64,000 nt of DNA from Epiperipatus broadwayi (taxonomy: Eukaryota > Onychophora > Udeonychophora > Euonychophora > Peripatidae): NCBI GenBank assembly GCA_028023455.1, contig JAQFVV010012398.1:7152682-7216681 (forward strand). Direction: 5' to 3'. A model generated the notes under the pieces. It was not told where the DNA came from, ran no database searches, and saw only the letters and a list, made by a program, of their open reading frames with translations. The position numbers were made by a program, and so were the translations under genes. Positions 45,620-58,329 of this stretch are shown here, in pieces (position 1 is the stretch's first letter; each line of letters opens with the position of its first letter).

Positions 45620-47325
45620 AAATTTGATTTTAAAGAAAGAAAGAGTAATAGTATTAATAAAATATAATTATATATCTTAATTGATTTCTGAGTTCTTATT
45701 AAAAATATTGTTGTATTTTTCTTGTCTTAATTCTATTGTTTTAAATGATCATCATCATCATCGCTCACAGATATTAAGAATCATCAGCATTCGCAAATAT
45801 TAAGCGCTCGCAAAATGTTAAGTAAACTAGAATGTTGATTTGCATTTAAGTATTTGGGGGTTAAGCTTGATAATAACCAAATTTTAATAATTATCGTATA
45901 ACAATAGAAAGCTAAAATTATGTTGTGTCCATGAGTTTTGATCATCTTCATCAAAGATGGATATATTATTGATTAAAACACTTTCAAATAATACTATACA
46001 GGAGTTAAGATCACCATCATCATTGATTAAATAAATTATAATCATTGAATCTAATGTTTAACATAATTAATATATTTAGTAAATAAGGATTTATAGAAAG
46101 TTGAATATCATGCATAGAGATTCGTGATGATCAGTCATCATCACTAGTATTATTAAATCCTAGTTTTAACTATCAAAGTATTTTAGTAAATAACCATAAA
46201 CTTCTAAATGCTAGTGAATGTAATATTTAAATCCAATTTTGACAAGGGATGATTTTAATAAGTGCTTATGAGTTTATAAAGATAAATTTATTGTTGTGAG
46301 TTCATTAGAAAGCTATGGCTAATATCATCATCACTATTATTATCATTATTATTATGATATTATTACCCTCATCATTATTATTATCATTATCATTATTACC
46401 TTTAAATTGTAATAAATAATTAAGTTAAATAATCTAGTTAAATAGCCATCCATATCAGTAATGGTCTTCACGATGCTTGTTTAGAAGCCATTAATAAGAT
46501 TATACTTGTCTGTTCATCAATATACATAAAATGAGCTAGCAATATCTATAAGAGTCTTGATGTATATAAATTTTTGGTGATATGGGGATCTTATAATTTT
46601 ATTGACATGAGTAAAATATAAGAGTGTCATTTTTTTTTCATTAGTCATCCAAGTCATGTGCGCTTGTGGGAAAACACATGTATTAGCTAAACTGAATAAA
46701 GAGTGATTTAATCCCTTTCCACCTTCATCATATTAACTTTATATGATATTTTTTTAATATATAAGTTGTCATCAATAGCACCAGTGTGGGTGCGTGTGAC
46801 CATGAATGGTCTTATATAGTTGGAAAGAATAGGAAGGATTCTTTGTTAAAAGAACCTATTATTGGAGATAAGCGAAATGCACTTCAAGGATCTCACAGTG
46901 GGTAATTTTATTCAGATGCTATATTTAATATTATTTTTATTTGATGACAATGGCCAGTATGTTTTATTGTTCAAATGACTTCCCCAGTATCTAAATATCA
47001 TTAAATATTTAATGATGATAGTTTTAAAATTTCACTGTTGTTATTTTAAGTACTAAGAAATGAGATAATTTATTTATTTCATTACTGATGTGACAGAATT
47101 AATGTTTAGGATAGTTGCAATCGGGCTATAATGTTATATTTAGTTATTGAATTATAGCAATTATCATTTTATCATTCATCAATATATAGATTGTAATCAG
47201 TTATAAAGTAAGCCATTTATCAACCCTTTTATCAATTCATCTTTATTTATTCATACTGTTACAAATGACAGATTATGAACATATTTTAATAATTAATAAT
47301 TGCTACTAATTTTAATTCAGTTACA
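45620..47325 (+). repeat. LTR-like block, right outer copy
   Basis: It is inverted relative to the central block and complete at its outer end, TTCAGTTACA at 47316-47325. It retains the roughly 170-base segment (about 46150-46320) missing from the left copy. After a TA run of about 25 bases, TGTAACTGAA reappears at 47352, a remnant of a further inverted end. Confidence 0.72.
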
Positions 47326-47386
47326 ATATATATATATATATATATATATATTGTAACTGAATATATATATATATATATATGATATC

Positions 47387-47391
<5 letters not shown>

Positions 47392-47434
<43 letters not shown>
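47392..47434. repeat. (GA)n microsatellite
   Basis: Pure GA dinucleotide run following (TA)n runs. Confidence 0.97.
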
Positions 47435-47437
<3 letters not shown>

Positions 47438-48789
47438 ACTTTGAAAGATTATAAAAATGATTATTTATTAATCTATCTTTAAATAGTTTATTCTTGTCTT
47501 ATGAATGTGATTTATTTAAGACTTTTAGGCAGATTTTATTTCAATCTACTTTAGACATGTATTTGGTTGTTGTGAGTACATTATTTAATCCATTTAATAT
47601 TCATATTTTAGTTAAAGATAATTAATACTTATAAACAACATCTAATGAAACAAAGGCGGCACTGCAAAATGTATATATATTGTAATCCAGTGCTTTTGGC
47701 ACTTGGTTTTATTTAGCATTATTTCTGCATGAAATCAATGTTATCCTTTAGAAAAATAAAATAAAAGTAATAATATTTGGTTAATAAAGTGTGCTATCCC
47801 TTTGCCTAGACATGGTTTGTGTGAATAAATAATAAATTCCCTAATGCACTATTATGTTTTTAAAATGACATGAATAATCTAAGTAAGATATTGTTATAAA
47901 AACAAGTTAATATAATTTAAAACAAATGTAATAAACTGTAGTTAGTTTTTAAATGGTTATAGAAAGAAAAAAACCATAAATGTTAATTAAGTAATCTTAA
48001 GATCGTATTGTTTTAAGGAAAAGTAACTTCTAATAAATTCATTTTAAAGAAAATAATTACATGTGTAATTATAATCACAGATAATTATTGTTGGTTTGAA
48101 TGTATTTATTATGTTCATTTATTAAACTGCTTTGTAATACATTTTAAATAATATTGAAAACCATATGATTCTAATAAGTTTTTTTTTGTTTATGTTATAA
48201 TCAAATGATTTTTTTTTCTTGGTAGAGATACTAGAGTTAAGAGAACGACCAATACCTACTCAAGTCGATTTTTTTTAGATAGTCTGCTTCTGTTTTTCAA
48301 GGTTTAACAGTGCTAAATTTGGTAACAGTATTATTTTCTAATTTTTGTAAAAATAAATTTATAACCTAATGGAAGTTCTATCTACAATGTTTGGCTAAAC
48401 AGTTTTGGTAAGACATTCTGAATCTCTCTGCTATCTTTACATTTAAAACTTTCTGCATTAATAATTATCGCGCATTGTAAAAGTTGGATTTTTTTAAACA
48501 AAACTAAAAAATGAAGAAATTAACTAAAAGTATAAATCAAATTTTTGTTTTATTTAAATTAAGGAAAACAAATATTTTCCAAGTGGAAATTAATTATTTA
48601 ATGACTTATTCTTTATTAATATTTTCTTTGTATAAAAGAAAAATAAGTAAATGGAATATTAAAAAAAAAAGAAGAAGAAAGAATTGGAAATTTTCCTGCA
48701 CTTTTAAAAATAGATTGTCTGCTTTTATAAATAATGAAAACACTTTATACATTGGAATATATTTAATTCACTAACAACCATCTAGGAAA

Positions 48790-48875
<86 letters not shown>

Positions 48876-50879
48876 CAACAACAACAACAAACTATATACA
48901 TGTGTTTTTTTGTTTTAAAAAAAAGAAAAAAAAATTATTTGAAATAAATATGAAGATTAAATATATGTGCATTCTTTAAAAGAAAAATACTATTTGAAAA
49001 TAAAGTGCTAAGATTATGGAAGATAACTTAATAATATCTTTAGTGACCTAAGAATAAAATTAAATTATATGTTATACTGTATGCAAGGCGGAATTCTTAT
49101 AACTTCTTCCATTCTATAATTCAACTGCAGTTATTATCATACTAATCTATAGGAAAAAGTGTGCATTTTCTTCAATGTTCTAGCTAGCTAATTATACATA
49201 CAGTCTTTGAATAATGTGTATGTTTATCCTTGATGTTATTATGTTCGTTTTCTTTAAGATTCAAATTTTATCATTATAATTCAATTGAGAATTAAGCTTC
49301 GTTTCTACTATTTTTTTTTTTTTTACATTTTTATTATTATAATTGCCAAAGAAGAGAAAACTTTTCATTTGAAAAAAAAATGCTTTTATTACTTTCAATG
49401 CTTTGTAAAATGTAATCAGATGGAAACTCTTTACCTGGATGGACAGCTCAGCAGAGAAATAGTTCTGCTAATGAAATAATGTGCATTTATTTATTTAATG
49501 TTTTTTTTAAAAAAAAAACTCATTGGTAAAATTTTATTTTGTTTTATAATATTAATGTATGTTAAGGTTTATATCTGTCATATAATATTTTAAGGATCTT
49601 GTAATGACAAGTGTAGATTGTACTATCCTTATTTTGGGTTAGGTGTTTATTTGATATGAAGTAATACCTATGAAATATATCTGATTTATTACATGCAAAT
49701 GGAGATATGAACTTTGTATGTTAGGTACTTAAAGAAAAATGTTTTATATTTTTTTAACGGGTAAAACAGTACTTTAAATTTATCAAAAGTAACTTAAAAA
49801 AATGCTATAACAAGATATTTCTTGTTTAGAGTGTCAACAGAATTTATATTGTATTAATTAAGTAATTTAGTAACAGTTATTCTTTAATAGTACATCCACT
49901 TTATTTTAGTTTAATCTTATATGCTATACATTGCTGTTGAATATTCCTTCATTAGAATTAAATTTATTATACTTTTCTATATTTTTAATTAATTTGTTTT
50001 AGATATTGATTGAAGTATACATTTTAAAATAGGTTTATTATTATTTGTGTGTTTTGCTATCTTGCCTAAGTGTATAGTTGGTATATGCTTAATATCAGCA
50101 TATTTTAATACTTATAATGTATTTTATTTTGTGGGATGAAAATGCTCCTCCCAAAATACTTTATTTTTCCATGAGAGGATTAGTTGTTGATATAATGTTA
50201 TGGTATGTTTGATAGTCAATGTGATCAAGTCTCACAATAGAAGACAATCAAGAGTTTATATAATATTTAGTATACTTAGAGTTTTTTTTTAATCTCAAGA
50301 GAGGATTATATTTGGTGCATGTTCATTTCTTTAGGGGTGAGATATACTCCACACCTATACACTTTTTATGGCTGAGAAATAGGTGAGAAACCACCAAATG
50401 CTTCAGTGTAGTATTTTACTCTGCAAACATTAGTTGTTATTTTGCATTCCTCATGTAAAATTAAAGATAGTTCCACCATAGAAGGTATAGATTATTGTGC
50501 TCTTTTAAAAGTTATGGCAAGGATAAATGTTAGATTTGAGATGTTAGTTCCTCAAGGTGCACTTTAGTATCAGTAGTGCCTTAGTAATTGAGATCAATAT
50601 CTGTATTGTGCTACTGAGCCTTGTTGGTAGTTCACAAGCAAACCAAAGGAGAAAGTTAATTTAAAATTGCATATTTTAAAATGCTTATTTATTGAGGGAA
50701 TGATCAAACATAATATTTAGTGTTAATTAATAGTTAAGAAATATTCTTAGTTTGAATTAAGACATTTATAATTAAAATATTTATCATAATTTAGATGGAC
50801 ATTAAGTTAAACATATAGTGGTGAGTGGGACTTCTGATAAATGACCCATAATTAGTAATAAGTTATTTAATTATAAACC
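47435..50879. other. AT-rich stretch, nothing recognised except microsatellites
   Basis: TGTAATCCAG at 47681 follows an (AT)n run like the other TG...CA insertions, but no matching end was found. The short ORFs around 48511 and 49285 are Lys/Phe-rich and match nothing I know. Confidence 0.4.
48788..48890. repeat. (AAT)n/(AAC)n microsatellite
   Basis: About 27 AAT triplets followed by several AAC triplets. Confidence 0.96.
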
Positions 50880-50988
50880 ATAACTTGTAATATATAGGGT
50901 ATATGAGCACAGACGTTCACACAACCCACCACTCTCCACACTTTCTCATCACTGATACACTTAAACACATATATGTTGAAAAGATAAA

Positions 50989-51045
50989 TAATCACTAATA
51001 TACATATTTCATGCTAAACTAGCAATCATCAGTTGGTCCAGATTA
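50989..51045 (-). ncRNA. Hammerhead ribozyme, family B
   Basis: Consensus CUGAUGA, GAAA and AUA triplet; stem II UGCU/AGCA with loop AGUUU; outer stem I UAAUC/GAUUA. Inner stem I ACCAA/UUAGU has one A-C mismatch. Stem III is AUAUGUAU. Confidence 0.82.
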
Positions 51046-51072
51046 CCATCTCTACACATATATGCTATAAGT

Positions 51073-51110
<38 letters not shown>

Positions 51111-51223
51111 TTATATATATATATATATATATATATATTAAGATAGCCAACCTCATACTTTAATGAACTGGCTTCAATCTTAATATATATCTGAGCACTT
51201 ATAGCATATATGTGTAGAGATGG

Positions 51224-51280
51224 TAATCTGGACCAACTGATGATTGCTGGTTTAGCATGAAATATGTATATTGGTGATTA
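51224..51280 (+). ncRNA. Hammerhead ribozyme, family B
   Basis: All core bases and both halves of stem I are as in the copy at 17509-17565; stem III is AUAUGUAU. Confidence 0.86.
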
Positions 51281-51430
51281 TTTATCTTTTCAACATATAT
51301 GTGTTTAAATGTATCAGTAATGAGATAGTGTGGAGAGTGGTGGGTTGTGTGAAAGTCTGTGCTCATATACCCTATATATTACATATATAGACACATGTAT
51401 ATAATAAGCCTGTGTGTTTCAGTTATTAAA

Positions 51431-54400
51431 CCATAACTTGACTAACTTTATTAGTAATAAAGTTAATATTTTAATAGATTTCATTTCATAATAGTAATAA
51501 ATAAGATAAAAAAATAGTTAGCCAAACTAAAGGTAAAAGATTTATAGAAAGTTTACTAAAATTACAGATTAGTGTATTAGTAAATAAGATGCACATTTCA
51601 GCTAGTTAATCCAATGTAATAGCATGATTTCAAACATGTATGAATTTATAATTTTAATTTATACCCAAATAGTAGACAGCTTAATGTGATAATTTATGTT
51701 TAGTATCAATGTGATATTATCTAATAAATTTGTGTATTTTGTTTAATTCTGTGTTAGTAATAAATTGTAGTCTTTCCAATATTTTTTGTGAATTCATTTT
51801 TTATATGCCAAATATAAGTGTGTTTGCAAAATGTTTGCAAAACATTTTTCTTGAGTCCTAAATCATTCCAAACTTTAGAAGTCTTAACAAACTGTAGAAA
51901 TTTTAATATACCAGATAAACAAATTTATGCAGATCTGAACATTTCATTGCATTTTATTTTGATGATAATTATTTTATGGAATTGCAAACTTCAGATTAAA
52001 CCTTATTTAATTGTAGAAATGAATTTATTTCAAGTTATTAACCCTGACTGCACTTTATTCCAGTTACATTTAGTTAAATTATTGAATTAATTAGTTTTAG
52101 TTAATTTGGTGTGTTGTCATTGATGACGGAAGGATACAAAAGGTACTTGTGTCTTTCTATTATTCTGGCTGAGATTCTGGATAAAAGGCTATATTATTCA
52201 AAATTTTATGTAATTATTTATTCCATTATTGATCATATCTATCACCCCTTTTAAATAGTTATAGTGGTTGTTATAATATGTGAGGACACATTGGCTTTTA
52301 AGTGAAGTGAATGTTTTCTATAGCCTACCAGAATGCCAGTCATATGTGACAGCACAGTACTATAAAGTATTTTATTAAAGTAAATAAAGAAACCCTGAGA
52401 TTATTATTATCATTATTATTATTCTTTATTTAAGAAGTGATAGATTATTATGGATATTACAGTTGTGTTGTGCACAAAAGAATTTAATTTTTCAATTATG
52501 CTATAAGAAACGTATTTTCAGATCATATTGGCAAATAATTTACGCAATAGATATTTGTTTTTTTTTTTTAGAAACATTATCAAGAACATGAGAAGTTACC
52601 ATTATTGTTTAAAGGCGCAAATACTTATAGCTCAGAGAATGTGTTTTTGATAAAGAGAGAATGTTATTTTATTCTAAATTATTAATTAAGGAATGATTGC
52701 CGTTTTCTCTCTCTTCCCCAAGTTATTTATTTTAATAATGATAATTTATTTTATGATTTTAATTTCTTTCTTTATCTTAACTGCATATCTCTGCAGCTGA
52801 ATTTTTTTTATATAACTAACCGACCGCTGAGCATAGGCCGCGTTTGCATGTTTCCAGTTAGAAATCTAGATGTGTCTAATAAGTTTAATCACAATTTACA
52901 AGGTTAGAATATATATATATGTGTGTTTGTGTAATAAATTGATAAATGCACTGATAAATATTTGCTAAGAAATAAAATCTCTTAAATTTGTGACACATTC
53001 TTCCAAGCTTGTTAGATATCAAATTAGCTGTAATAAGACATATAAAGTATGTCTATCTTTTCAGTTTCTGTGTTCAAATGTTTTATATCTTTAGCTTATT
53101 TGATGAACCAGATATTTTAAGTTTCATTGCTGATATAAAATGATGAACTCTGAAGTTGAAGAATCACTGCTTTAGTATCACTTCTATTTTTCAAATATTT
53201 TTAATGAATTCATGAACAATAAACAATTTGATTGTTTTTGTTAACTTCATGAAACAGATTTCTAATCAAATAAAATATGTAAAAGAGAGATTAATTTAGA
53301 AGATTTTACGTTATGTCTAAAATTTTTAAGATGCATGGACTAATGCATCACAAATCTGAAGATTGGATTAACTGATGATTTTAATAGCATGGTTTTTTTC
53401 AATGTATTACAAATATATTTTTTACAATATCATTTTTCTGTTCCATTGCATAATATAATATAAATATTGAAGAATTAATGAATTTTCTATTGCATTTGTA
53501 TAAAATAGATTTCTCAAGTGCATTTTATTTAAATATAGGTACAATATCACAATAATTCAAATTTGCAAATGTTTATACATTTGTGTATCTAACGTTTCTT
53601 TAGTTTATAAAGAAATAAACCATTTCGATCAGATAAACAAATTTTGGCAAATTTGAATTACCAATCTGCAAACTCAAATTGGTTTAAAAAATGAATTGTC
53701 AACATTATAATTTATGCAATAAACTTATGTATTTAAAGTTAATTATTTTATCTTAGTGCATATCCCCATATTAGTAACGTGCAAAAGCTGAATTAAAAAT
53801 ATTTTATATGAGGGATTTTTCCAAATTAAAAGGAAAATAGGCAAAAATACATTTTTGTTAGAAACTCCAGATTGTATATGAGGTACCTATAATGCATGCT
53901 GCATGTTGTCTAAAGCCCATGCCATGTTTATTGTAAATATATATGTTTACTTTATATATAAAAAGTGATTTTTTTAGTTTTATAGTTAAAAAGACTATAG
54001 TTATAAGAATAAATAAAAAATTTATATTCAATAAATTATTAAAAGACTTATTGTACTAATAAGCTGCATTTGGAGATATTAATGTATAGTAAGAGTGTTC
54101 TCTATTCCCATAAAAATAATTTATTATTAAAAAAATTAAATTTAATATATATAAGCTTATAATTTTGAAATACTAATATGTTGATATGTCTTAGTGATCT
54201 TATTATAAGCTCATAAAAGCATCAAAGCCAAGAAAAAATTGTTTTCATGGGGAAAAGCAAATGTAATAATATTTACTATGTCCAAATTAATAGTGATAAA
54301 CAGAACTTCTAAATTTTTTTATTGACCTATCAGTATAACAAATATTAATTATTACTACAATTGATGTTATGATTACAAATATTATTATTGAAATGATCCT

Positions 54401-56329
54401 AATATTACTGATAATATTACCTTATAAGGTAAATTATTAAACTGATTCATGATGTCTTCTTGTACATATTTTATAAATACAGCATTTTTAAATAAATGTA
54501 TCAAATTTTTTATCACTTCTTAGCTTTAGTTATAAAAAACACACTCCTGAATATTAAATTAATTAAAAGAATAATATATAAAATTAAAATGACATAAAAC
54601 TAATAATAATAGGAATAAATTATTTAAAAATAGTATCAGTATAGTAATAACTTTATTATTGTATATATATATGATTAAAATAACACTGAATAATGATAGA
54701 AAGTTTCAATGTAATATTTACTATATGTGTGAACATATAACAATATAATATAATATAATATAGAAGAGTATAATAACAAAATATTTAAGTAGAATTATTA
54801 TTATTGGTAATAATATATTAATACAATGAGAAGTTAAAAATAAATAAAGTAAAGTCATTCATTTCAATATTTACAATATAAATATTAATTTATAAAGTGG
54901 TAATATTATTTTTATTTTATTAATGTAATATGAGATTTACAATATTTTAAAATATTATTGTGTAATTTTAAAATAATTTTATTACAAATTTAATTCTATA
55001 ATTTTTTAAAAACTTTCAAAGATCATCTGCTACATATTATATCATTGCAACAATGATAAAATTTTTCCAAAAAAGTTACAAAAATGAAAATTTTGAAGGA
55101 AGAGAATGATTTCATTAATCATATGATGCACACCTATGAATATACCTATGTGTTCAGAATTGCTTTGTGTTCTTTATTAATTTATTACTAGTGAATTGTG
55201 TTGGATTTAAATTTAAAGTTTGCTATAATGGCATCTTGCAGCACAATGGTAATATAATATAAAACTAAGTAAACATGTGCTTTAATGATGAATGTTTCTT
55301 GCAACTATCCTAAATGGAAAAGTAAATATCTAACTATGTTAATCATTTTGTAATGCATTAAAAAATAATAATTAAAACTTGGATTTGAGTATAAAAATTA
55401 AAAACTATATGGAAATGTTACTTTTATTTAAACCATGTTATTCATGTATTTAGTTTTAAAAAAAAAAACTTTTTGCTTGATATTCATTGATAAACACCAG
55501 TGTCTTGGACAATTATAGTTAAAAAATGAATTTTAAATAATGAGTGTTATCTTCATCTGGGTAAACACTTTTCTGTTGGATGATTATTGTTAAAATGAAA
55601 TTTTAATTAAAGGATTTTATCATCATAAATATTTTGAGAAAAGTTATAATTTATGAATGCCATCTCTTAAGGATGTATAACTACATTTTACAACTACAAA
55701 ATAAAACACCCTGAGATTCTGTGGAATAACTTTTAACTCATTTTTATTGGAGTCAAATATTATTTATTATATACTACATCTAGGAAATAAATGAATTATT
55801 GTAATTTGTGGAATATTTTAAACTCATTCATATGGATTGCATTTAAAAAACTCAAACTTTATTATTAATCACTCTATTATAAGGTTTACATTTTGTTTCA
55901 CCCACCCATTAAGATTTTATATCTAAAACATCAAAAAATTTAATCAGTTTCAAATATTTAAAAAAAAAGTATAAAAAAAGATTGTACAGGTAATATACTA
56001 AATTCATGATTATCAATTAGTATACATGTGTGTTATTGGTTCTTTACACTTTGGAAACTGGTTATAATATTTAAAATTAATTAATATTAGTAATAGTTAA
56101 ATCATAATATCTGATATTTTATATATTTTATTGTTATTAATTTAATCCTATGATTCTATAATTAAAAGTAGCTAAAGCATATAATTGAGACATTTCACAA
56201 TTATTTTCTTATGGATTTCATTCAAATCTAAACTATCTTTAAAATTTGTTAATAATTTATTATGATTTGCAAGCTCTAATTTAAATTCACTGGAGTATTG
56301 CTGAAAGTTAGAAATAAAAATTATTAATA
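51431..56329. other. AT-rich stretch, no supported gene
   Basis: Nearly 5 kb of AT-rich sequence with short microsatellites (for example TAATA repeats near 54745). A possible but unsupported exon near 52571 is discussed among the findings. No mobile element protein was recognised. Confidence 0.45.
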
Positions 56330-56990
56330 CTGTTTTTTGTTTACTAATTTTTGCCTTTCTAGTTTTACATTAACATATATCTTACATCTCATTAATCAAT
56401 GATCATTTTCTATATTGCAACTATTAAGAACACTACTGGCCTAAAATAGATTATACCTTTATTTGGATACATTCATATATTTTTGCATTTGCACTATTTT
56501 CAAAAATTAAAATCAAATGTAGTTTATTTTTCTACAAACTATACAAATATGTTGTTTCTCAATTTTATCATCATAACAAATATACTCACAGGATTTCTTT
56601 CTTTCAATTGTTTCCCAATTCTAGATTTAAGCCTCCCATGATAATTTTAAAGTGTTATTTGATCTGATCAAATGCATTTTGTAGATTCATATAAAAACCT
56701 CTATTTCTTTATTATCATGAGAACTTATGGAGACATACACTTGAATTATTTATTCTATCATTAAATTTAATACCTAATATTACCATTCTATCTGACATAC
56801 CATCAATATCTGCAATGACATTTTTCTATTGTTTATTTATCTATCTTTTATATCAATTGTTTATCTTTTGTTCTAATTTCATAAAGTCTTATAATGGCTC
56901 ACTTATAATGGACAATTCATACAAATTGTGTGCAATTATCTTTTACTTAAAAGTGATTTGCAGTTTTAAGTACCAAAGTAAAATATCATT
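56330..56990 (-). pseudogene. Degraded RTE-type endonuclease fragment
   Basis: The minus strand reads FYMNLQNAFDQIK, a stop, HFKIIMGGLNLELGNN, a stop and KKEIL, collinear with the RTE endonuclease segment FY..LQ..LDQ...KIIMGDFNAKVG. GG replaces GD in the active-site motif. Upstream, ILGIKFNDRINN fits the preceding strands. Many stops show it is old. Limits are approximate. Confidence 0.55.
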
Positions 56991-57479
56991 AAATGACAGA
57001 ATGGGTCTGCAATTGCAGGATTCTTAAGACACTCACTTTTACTACCAACCTTTACCTTGGCTATTGATCTTGTAGTCTTATAGAAATAAGGGCCATAACT
57101 ATGACTATTGTAAAAATATTTTAAAAGGTAAATAAAGTTTTTTCACACATACATTCATTTTTCTTTTAAGTCCTTTGATATTTAAGTTAACTATAATCAG
57201 GCATTGAGAAGAAAAACCTTGAAGTTTCTTGATTTTAAACTCAGGTAAAAAAAAATCTTAACTGCATCACCTTGACTATTGGATATTGGTGAGAAATTCA
57301 TCCATGTTGAAAATATTATATGAATAATTGTATAGTAATATCAGCTGCAAAAACAAGACAGGTTGGCATTAGAAATTTATTCAATTTATTCTGCATAGTT
57401 CCTTTAAGTCTTCAAAGGAATTCTTTTCAGTTATCAACAAACTTTTTTCTACAGACTATATTGGTGCTGAAATTTCTTA

Positions 57480-57975
57480 ATCATGTCATATATAATGTGA
57501 CATTATTTTTATAAGCTTGTAGTTACAAAAATGCAATACAGAGAGCTTTATTAATTATTATAATTTTACCTTTAAGGCTTTAGCTATGCTGAGGCTATTA
57601 AAATATGGTAGATCTAAATTTAGTTCAGTCCCATATAGCTATTAAGTTAGATGGTAGAATTTAAAGACATTTTCATGCCCGAAAATTTCAGAGTTTCTAC
57701 TTAAATATACCTTTGAAATAAGTGCTGGGTTTTGAGTTTATATTTTATATATAGTGTCTGGATATTCTAGCTCACCACTGATGTGAGCCATAAGCTCAAA
57801 AAAAGTTGGTCTGGAGATGAGAGTGTTCTGGATAGGGATTTTAAATATTTTCTCATACCATACTTATTAATTAAGAGCTTGTTTGAGCTATTGGTATGCT
57901 CTCTGTATTGCATTTTTGTAACTACAAGCTTATAAAAGTAATGTCACATTATATATGACTTGCTTTATTAATTAT
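57480..57975 (+). repeat. Family A ribozyme repeat with foldback ends
   Basis: The unit carries family markers (TTTAGTTCAGTCCCATATAG, TTAAGTTAGATGG) and a hammerhead fold. Its ends are inverted repeats: ATTATTTTTATAAGCTTGTAG near 57502 and the reverse complement near 57925. Confidence 0.72.
57760..57830 (+). ncRNA. Hammerhead fold, family A, U9 subfamily
   Basis: Core CUGAUGU (57778-57784), stem II GAGC/GCUC with loop CAUAA, AAAA in place of GAAA, and GUC at 57809-57811. Inner stem I ACCA/UGGA has one mismatch, with further pairing outside it. The core has two departures from consensus and is probably inactive. Confidence 0.55.
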
Positions 57976-58329
57976 TCTAAAATTTGTTCTAAAATTTAAC
58001 ATCTTACAAGTAATTTTATATCAAATTGTTTATATAGAGAAGGTAATAAAGCTCTTGACATGTTCTTTTTATGAATTTACATGCACTCATCCAAAAACAT
58101 CACATTAAAAAGCATAAGTGGATTACTTATGCTTAGATATGATACTTACATGTGAATGTATGTAAATTTGTGAAAAGTGCATGATCTGAGATTTATTTTC
58201 TTCTCTATATTACTTACATAATCAAATGCTATATAAATACATTATTATGTTAAATAATTTATATTTTTTAAACAGATCCAGGGCAACAGAAAAAAAACAA
58301 TTCTTTATTATTTTATAATCAACTTTTAC
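57976..58329. other. AT-rich spacer
   Basis: A small GCATAAGT/ACTTATGC hairpin near 58120 is the only structure noticed; the 3' end of the neighbouring LINE may lie here. Confidence 0.4.

Larger units (their letters stand above)
32479..47325. mobile_element. Giant inverted pair of LTR-type elements sharing a central LTR
   Basis: The arms 32479-38986 and 40788-47325 are inverted copies of about 6.5 kb, separated by a 1.8-kb block (38987-40787) that is a third copy of the outer ends. In the minus direction this reads as a whole element: LTR-like block, primer-binding-like site, gag-like ORF, long non-coding stretch, LTR-like block. The plus-direction copy lacks its own correctly oriented 5' LTR. 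Outer ends are TGTAAC...GTTACA and lie in (AT)n. No RT, protease or integrase was found, so the element is non-autonomous. Confidence 0.78.
50880..51430. mobile_element. Family B ribozyme repeat locus, inverted pair
   Basis: A minus-oriented unit (about 50893-51170) and a plus-oriented unit (about 51176-51425) form a foldback with a long (TA)n expansion (about 51077-51139). Ends match those of the 17-kb locus (AGTATATGAGCACAGAC and its complement, then TGTGTGTTTCAGTTATT). No PLE fragment is attached here. Confidence 0.82.

Noticed and set aside
32479-47325. Giant DNA transposon with 6.5-kb terminal inverted repeats
   Set aside because: The third direct copy of the ends at the centre, the TG...CA ends and the primer-binding-like site fit an LTR-type element better; no transposase was seen.
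48511-48774. Lys/Phe-rich ORF of 87 codons
   Set aside because: Composition follows the AT bias, there is no domain or repeat support, and it lies beside a microsatellite.
53360-53415. AACTGATGAT followed by TAGCATG resembles a family B ribozyme
   Set aside because: No GAAA in the right place and no stem I partner; at most a decayed fragment.
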